Shown here: positions 40,035 through 43,751 of the stretch, piece after piece
Position numbering within the stretch: the first letter of the stretch is position 1
Layout: every line of letters begins with the position of its first letter
From: Candidatus Gastranaerophilales bacterium
GTDB taxonomy: Bacteria; Cyanobacteriota; Vampirovibrionia; Gastranaerophilales; Gastranaerophilaceae
NCBI GenBank assembly: GCA_944323675.1
Contig: CALUTK010000010.1
Span: 1-43,751, forward strand
Direction: 5' to 3'
DNA length: 43,751 nucleotides
Position numbers and translations under genes: made by a program
Notes under the pieces: generated by a model
Databases searched by the model: none
Told to the model about the DNA's origin: nothing
What the model saw: only the letters and a program-made list of their open reading frames with translations

Positions 40035-40880
40035 CTATTTATATACCGAGAAAAATACTGCTGTTGCAATCCCTGCTAAAATACAGTAATAGCCGAAAAA
40101 TGCAAGTGAAAATTTTGATATAAATTTCATGAAATACTTAATGCATAAATACCCGACAACGCCTGATACAACGGTGCCCCAGATTATGGCGTTCCAATTA
40201 AAGGTAAGCGCTTCATGCAAATCTATTTTCAAAAACGGATAGACCATGGAAGATCCGAGAATAATCGGAATACTTAAAAGGAAAGAATATCTTGCTGCAG
40301 TAGTTCTATCAAGGCCTGCGAAAAGCCCCGTTGCAATTGTCCACCCGGAACGGGAAAACCCCGGCATGGCAGCAATCCCTTGCGCCAGTCCGATAAGAAT
40401 TGACGTTTTTAAATCAACGGAATCTTTTTTCGCTGCAACATGTGTTGATACATATTCACTGTACAAAAGCACAAAACCTGTTATAAAAAGCAGACCGCCG
40501 ACAATTGCAGGTGAAAACACAAGTTTTTCAGCAACAACATGCAAAGGAAATGCCACAAGCACTGTTAAAAGAGTCCCTAAAAGTATATAAAGTCCGAGTT
40601 TTGCCTCATTATCAGCCCAGTTTCTATCCTTGCAGGCAATAACCAGAGCGCGGCAGATTTTTATAATATCTTTTCTAAAGAAAATCATGACCGCAACAAG
40701 GGTTCCGAGATGAACCATAATATCAAAAAACACTTCCTGTGTTGATTGTTCATGTATCGGAATTCCTGAAAATACTTTATAAAAATTTGAGGTAAATACC
40801 AGATGCGCTGAACTTGATATCGGAAGGAATTCACTGAGTCCCTGCACTATTCCCATTAATATTGCTTGTACTAAATTCAT
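40035..40880 (-). CDS. uppP: Undecaprenyl-diphosphatase UppP (BacA)
   Basis: A 281-residue polytopic membrane enzyme that dephosphorylates undecaprenyl diphosphate so the lipid carrier can be reused in cell-wall and polysaccharide synthesis. It also gives bacitracin resistance. The two inverted-repeat signatures are intact: GIVQGLSEFLPISSSAHL (with the catalytic Glu and Ser region) near residue 9 and GLAQGIAAMPGFSRSGWTI (with the essential Arg) near residue 158. Length is normal for the family. It is last in the kdsD-kdsC-queD-uppP unit, 23 bp behind queD. Confidence 0.95.
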   Translation of the reverse strand: MNLVQAILMGIVQGLSEFLPISSSAHLVFTSNFYKVFSGIPIHEQSTQEVFFDIMVHLGTLVAVMIFFRKDIIKICRALVIACKDRNWADNEAKLGLYILLGTLLTVLVAFPLHVVAEKLVFSPAIVGGLLFITGFVLLYSEYVSTHVAAKKDSVDLKTSILIGLAQGIAAMPGFSRSGWTIATGLFAGLDRTTAARYSFLLSIPIILGSSMVYPFLKIDLHEALTFNWNAIIWGTVVSGVVGYLCIKYFMKFISKFSLAFFGYYCILAGIATAVFFSVYK

Positions 40881-40903
40881 TTTTCTCTCTCGTAATTATT
40901 CGG

Positions 40904-41266
40904 TTAGTCTTCTTCAAAATAACTGCAGCATGATGTCTGGGTTTCCCATACAGTAATCTTGCTGAGCAAAACAATTTTTTCTTTTAATTTGTTATAAATA
41001 AATGCGGCAATCATTTCGCTGGAAGGGCTTTCGCCTCTGAATTCCGGAAGTTCGTTTATATCTTTATGATCAAGCAAATCCAGAACCGCATTCAATTCAC
41101 GTTTCAGAAGTTTATAATCAATCAAAATATTGCTTTTATCAAGCGTTTCGCCTCTTACAAAAGCTTCTACCATCCAGTTATGCCCGTGCTGGTTTTCGCA
41201 TTCGCCCTCGTAGTTTAACAGGTGATGGGCTGCTGAAAAAAATGCCTGTGTTTTTATTTCATACAT
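40904..41266 (-). CDS. queD: 6-carboxytetrahydropterin synthase QueD
   Basis: A 120-residue enzyme of the 6-pyruvoyltetrahydropterin synthase fold, which makes 6-carboxy-5,6,7,8-tetrahydropterin, an early step to queuosine and other deazapurines. Zinc ligands are visible as H in FSAAHHL and the pair in QHGHNW. The catalytic Cys is in GECENQHGH, and PSSEMIAAFIY plus the substrate-anchoring E in VWETQTS are conserved. AAGGAG lies about 10 nt upstream. The other queuosine genes are not in the window. A role with the Kdo genes is not expected; this may be simple cotranscription. Confidence 0.93.
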   Translation of the reverse strand: MYEIKTQAFFSAAHHLLNYEGECENQHGHNWMVEAFVRGETLDKSNILIDYKLLKRELNAVLDLLDHKDINELPEFRGESPSSEMIAAFIYNKLKEKIVLLSKITVWETQTSCCSYFEED

Positions 41267-41281
41267 AATTATAATCTCTCC

Positions 41282-41752
41282 TTAATTACGGTTTAAATTC
41301 AAAATACAATCACAGAATTCACGGACAGCGCCACAGCCGCCGTTTTTTTCTGATTCAAAATTCGCAACATCTTTAACTTCCTGAACAGCGTCTTTCGGGC
41401 ATCCGGCGAGTTCGACTTTTTCGAGAACACAGATATCCGGAATATCATCGCCCATATAGGCGGCTTCTGCGGGAGTAAGTTCATATTTTTGTAAAAGTTC
41501 ATCGAGAACTGCGGCTTTGTCTTTCACGCCCTGATAAACTTCCGTTATATGAACATCTTTAGCGCGGCGTGCAACGGCTTCGCTGGTTCTGCCTGTTATA
41601 ATTGCAGTTATTATTCCTTCTTTATGAAGAGCGGCAAGCCCGTGCCCGTCTTTGGAATTAAATGTTTTTAATTCATTCCCGTTGCTGTCATAGGTAATAC
41701 TTCCGTCAGTCATGACTCCGTCCACATCAAAGGCTGCTAATTTAATACTCAT
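41282..41752 (-). CDS. kdsC: 3-deoxy-D-manno-octulosonate 8-phosphate phosphatase KdsC
   Basis: A 156-residue HAD-type phosphatase that releases Kdo from Kdo 8-phosphate for lipopolysaccharide core synthesis. The nucleophile motif AFDVDGVMTDGSI (D9 and D11) is followed by FNSKDGHGL, the motif II region ITGRTSEAVARRA, the Lys-containing VYQGVKDKAAVL, and MGDDIPDICVL with the metal-binding Asp pair. There is no cap domain beyond the short hairpin, which is normal for KdsC tetramers. Its ATG shares a base with the kdsD stop codon (TAATG). Confidence 0.94.
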   Translation of the reverse strand: MSIKLAAFDVDGVMTDGSITYDSNGNELKTFNSKDGHGLAALHKEGIITAIITGRTSEAVARRAKDVHITEVYQGVKDKAAVLDELLQKYELTPAEAAYMGDDIPDICVLEKVELAGCPKDAVQEVKDVANFESEKNGGCGAVREFCDCILNLNRN

Positions 41753-42723
41753 TATGCAACACCTGCTTTCAGTAAATCATGGATGTGGATTACGCCGACA
41801 GGTTTGTTGTTTTCATCAACTACCGCAAGAGCTGTGATGGAATATTTTTCCATCAGATGAAGAGCGCTGGCACCGTATGCTGTCGGGTTAATCCGTTTAG
41901 GTTCCGCTGTCATAACATCTTTTATAATAAGATTTGAAGTATTGCCGTATTTCATAAGAGTTCTTCTGATGTCGCCATCTGTGAGGACGCCGGATAGTTC
42001 TCCTTTTGAATTTAAAATCATTGCCATACCGAGTTTATGGGCGGTAATAATTTCCACAACTTTATTAAAGCTGTCGTTTTCTGAAGCAACCGGCAAATCT
42101 TCTGTTTTCATTAAATCCGAAACTTTATATAAGAAGCCTTTTCCGAGTGCGCCTGACGGGTGGAAAATAAGGAAATCTTCCTCAGTAAACCCTCGTTTTT
42201 CAAGCAGACAAACTGCCAACGCGTCGCCCATAGCAAGAGTTGCTGTAGTTGATGCCGTCGGCGCTTTATTCAATGGACATGCTTCTCTTTCAACTGAAAT
42301 ATCCAGAACAACATCAGAAGCCTGCGCAAGAGTTGAACCCATTTTACCGGTCATACCTATCATCAAGACTCCGAACCTTTTTATAATAGGTAAAAGGTTT
42401 AACAGTTCCTGAGTTTCGCCGCTATTGGAAATTGCAATCACAACATCCTGTTTAGTAATAATACCGCTGTCGCCGTGGGTGCTTTCAGCCGGATGGAGAA
42501 AATATGAAGGCGTACCCGTTGAAGATAAGGTTGCTGCAATTTTTTTACCGATAAGCCCTGATTTTCCCATGCCGGTCACAATTACGCGGCCTTTACAATT
42601 ATATAAAATTTCAATAGCTTTATCGAAATTTTCTCCGATATTATCTTTCAATCGGAGAATTGATTTTGCTTCAATATCAAAAACTTCTTTTGCTAAATCA
42701 TTAATACTTGTTGCAGTCATCAT
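41752..42723 (-). CDS. kdsD: D-arabinose 5-phosphate isomerase KdsD
   Basis: A 323-residue isomerase converting ribulose 5-phosphate to arabinose 5-phosphate, the first committed step to Kdo. The SIS domain (about 35-170) has VTGMGKSGLIGKKIAATLSS and HPAESTHGDSGI, AISNSGETQELL, and a His-containing FHPSGALGKGF. Two CBS domains follow (about 200-320: LTDGDIRRTL, VGVIHIHDLLKAG). The length is normal. It heads the operon. GAGGTGG lies 6 nt before the ATG. Confidence 0.95.
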   Translation of the reverse strand: MMTATSINDLAKEVFDIEAKSILRLKDNIGENFDKAIEILYNCKGRVIVTGMGKSGLIGKKIAATLSSTGTPSYFLHPAESTHGDSGIITKQDVVIAISNSGETQELLNLLPIIKRFGVLMIGMTGKMGSTLAQASDVVLDISVEREACPLNKAPTASTTATLAMGDALAVCLLEKRGFTEEDFLIFHPSGALGKGFLYKVSDLMKTEDLPVASENDSFNKVVEIITAHKLGMAMILNSKGELSGVLTDGDIRRTLMKYGNTSNLIIKDVMTAEPKRINPTAYGASALHLMEKYSITALAVVDENNKPVGVIHIHDLLKAGVA

Positions 42724-42843
42724 ATTTCCACCTCATATTCTCATTTTGCCGATTTGACGCGGCACACAAAATTATTATACATCAAAAGTAGGAATTGCAG
42801 TCAAAACGTTAAATTTTCTTATCATTCAGCCGACGAAAAAGTT

Positions 42844-43104
42844 ATGAAATTCATAAGTTTTGACAAGAATAATTCAGCGGAAATTCTAGAACGCGTTGAA
42901 AAATATATAGAGGAATCCGACTGTAAGGAAATGGGTCTGGATATAACATCTTTGAACATATTCGACGCCTCGAGGGTAATCCTTGTATCGTCTGCTATGC
43001 ACTACAACAAATACCCCGACGGGAAACTAAAATGTAAAGTTCATACAGAAGGGATAAAAAATTTAATATCGGAATTTACAACAGCCAATCTAGAAATTGT
43101 GTGA
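42844..43104 (+). CDS. Small STAS-like protein
   Basis: An 86-residue protein with alternating strands and helices: MKFISFDKNNSAEILERVEK, then the strand-turn LDITSLNIFDASRVILVSSA and a final GIKNLISEFT helix. Positioning of the buried strand followed by D-A-S-R resembles the STAS fold of anti-anti-sigma factors, whose phosphorylated Ser follows Asp. This is weak evidence. I place the start at ATG 42844, which gives the compact domain; the frame from 42754 adds 30 poor-quality residues. No strong Shine-Dalgarno. A promoter-like TTGCAG with 17-nt spacing to CTTATC precedes it. Confidence 0.5.
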   Translation: MKFISFDKNNSAEILERVEKYIEESDCKEMGLDITSLNIFDASRVILVSSAMHYNKYPDGKLKCKVHTEGIKNLISEFTTANLEIV

Positions 43105-43128
43105 AAGATACATAAGGTAAGGGTATAA

Positions 43129-43158
43129 ACTAGTGCGCAAGTGGCACTAGTCTATTTT
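43129..43158 (+). terminator. Intrinsic terminator after the STAS-like gene
   Basis: Perfect 8-bp stem ACTAGTGC (43129-43136) with GCACTAGT (43144-43151), followed by CTATTTTAT. Confidence 0.7.
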
Positions 43159-43164
43159 ATATAT

Positions 43165-43603
43165 GGGGCTTGTGCAGCCCCAAGCCCCGCACAGACATTC
43201 TTTTTCTTTTTTGCGATGAAAAGAAAAAGAATGTCTGCCAAGAAAAAGAAACACGCTTTATTACAGCGCTGCTTCGCAGCGCAAGACCGAATGGATGTCG
43301 TTAAATGCTAGCGCATTTAACCTTTCAGCCTCACTATTGCACTTCGTGCACGTTCGGCAACCTGCCTACGGCAATTCTAAATTTCCCTCACCTCCCTTAT
43401 AAGGGAGGTGGTGCGTAAGCGCCGGAGAGTTTTCATGCGAGCGTGCGGCGTAGCCGCGATAGCGAGCAAAAAAGGTTGAAGGCTTTGCCTTCAACTGCTT
43501 CCATTTTATTTCGCGGCGCGCAGCGACGCTGGAAACTTTTGCGTGTTTTTCTTTTTCGGTTCACTTTTTCTTTTTTCATCGCAAAAAAAAAGAAAAAGTG
43601 AAC
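43165..43603. repeat. Noncoding chain of perfect hairpins bounded by two long A/T-rich stems
   Basis: No ORF. At the left, CAGACATTCTTTTTCTTTT (43192-43210) pairs perfectly with 43219-43237 around TTGCGATG. At the right, GTTCACTTTTTCTTTTTT (43559-43576) pairs perfectly with 43586-43603 around CATCGCAAA. The loop cores GCGATG and CATCGC are reverse complements. Between them stand many perfect short hairpins: GCGCTGC-TTC-GCAGCGC (43266), GTTAAATGC-TAGC-GCATTTAAC (43300), TGCAC-TTC-GTGCA (43338), CACCTCCCTT-AT-AAGGGAGGTG (43389), GCGGC-GTA-GCCGC (43445) and GTTGAAGGC-TTT-GCCTTCAAC (43475). GGGGCTTG/CAAGCCCC lies at 43165-43188. Confidence 0.75.
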
Positions 43604-43626
43604 ATACCTGAAAGAATATAAACTTA

Positions 43627-43680
43627 CCCCTCACCCGAATTTCTAAGCTCACTAAAGTTCGCTAAGAAATTCTACCCTCT
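43627..43680 (-). repeat. 54-bp dispersed repeat, second copy
   Basis: The reverse complement matches 26317-26370 except for about five changes in the middle. Each copy contains an inner inverted repeat, AATTTCTTAGCGAAC... against ...GTGAGCTTAGAAATT. The remaining bases to the window end are similar low-complexity palindromic sequence (CCCTCTCCCTCAAGGGGCGAGGG) and no gene is seen. Confidence 0.65.
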
Positions 43681-43751
43681 CCCTCAAGGGGCGAGGGAAT
43701 ATGATTTACATCCCTTGTAAAGAAATTTGGGGTGTAAACGCCGGAGGGTTT

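Noticed and set aside
43165-43751. CRISPR array
   Set aside because: The repeats are different palindromes of different length and spacing, with no constant repeat/spacer period and no cas genes.

Overview
The window looks like a chromosomal segment of a non-photosynthetic, host-associated relative of the cyanobacteria (order Gastranaerophilales, class Vampirovibrionia, 'Melainabacteria'). This placement is an inference. It rests on AT-rich coding sequence, Gram-negative envelope genes (kdsC, kdsD, an AsmA-like protein, a LapA-like protein), a cyanobacteria-style mix of housekeeping genes (trmFO, Rex, MurT), and a large set of lineage-restricted proteins with Asn/Gln-rich N-termini followed by a short F-x-G motif. 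No phage, plasmid or CRISPR locus is visible.

Layout. 0.3-8.3 kb: a giant AsmA-like envelope protein convergent with a secreted repeat protein, then two small proteins and an M49-like metallopeptidase. 8.3-9.6 kb: rlmH and a small MscS channel. 9.6-10.9 kb: a gene-poor stretch with a 32-bp terminal-inverted-repeat element, tRNA-Gly(TCC) with a broken partial copy of itself, a MITE-like element and a possible terminated small RNA. 10.9-14.1 kb: PpiC-type PPIase, Xaa-Pro aminopeptidase and SpoU methyltransferase as an overlapping operon, then a DUF1858 redox protein. 14.1-20.6 kb: lineage-specific membrane proteins around trmFO, plus one gene broken by three nonsense codons and a frameshift. 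20.7-23.8 kb: an anti-sigma/ECF sigma/CpxP-like stress operon and a two-component pair. 24-26.1 kb: rmuC and a scar where an XRE regulator and a prepilin-like gene are both decapitated. 26.5-29.6 kb: Rex, a zinc-ribbon protein, PdxJ and MurT. 29.6-31.1 kb: a YtxH/DUF948/YtxH operon. 31.2-33.8 kb: NTF2-like protein, LspA, RluD and a LapA-like protein. 34-39.4 kb: a tight three-gene operon of two paralogous membrane proteins and a cytosolic GH13 enzyme. 40-42.7 kb: kdsD-kdsC-queD-uppP. 42.8-43.1 kb: a STAS-like protein. 43.1-43.75 kb: a chain of perfect hairpins.

How the genes fit together. Much of the window serves the envelope: Kdo sugar supply (KdsD, KdsC), lipid carrier recycling (UppP), lipoprotein processing (LspA), peptidoglycan amidation (MurT), AsmA-like lipid handling, osmotic release (MscS) and an ECF-controlled periplasmic chaperone or metal sensor. 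RNA modification is the second theme (RlmH, TrmFO, a SpoU methylase, RluD, QueD). The most likely undescribed material is the GH13/membrane-protein operon, the F-x-G protein family, and the short repeat elements that recur in opposite orientations across the window. Three genes also have a -10 box only 6-7 nt upstream of the start codon and no Shine-Dalgarno, which suggests leaderless transcripts.
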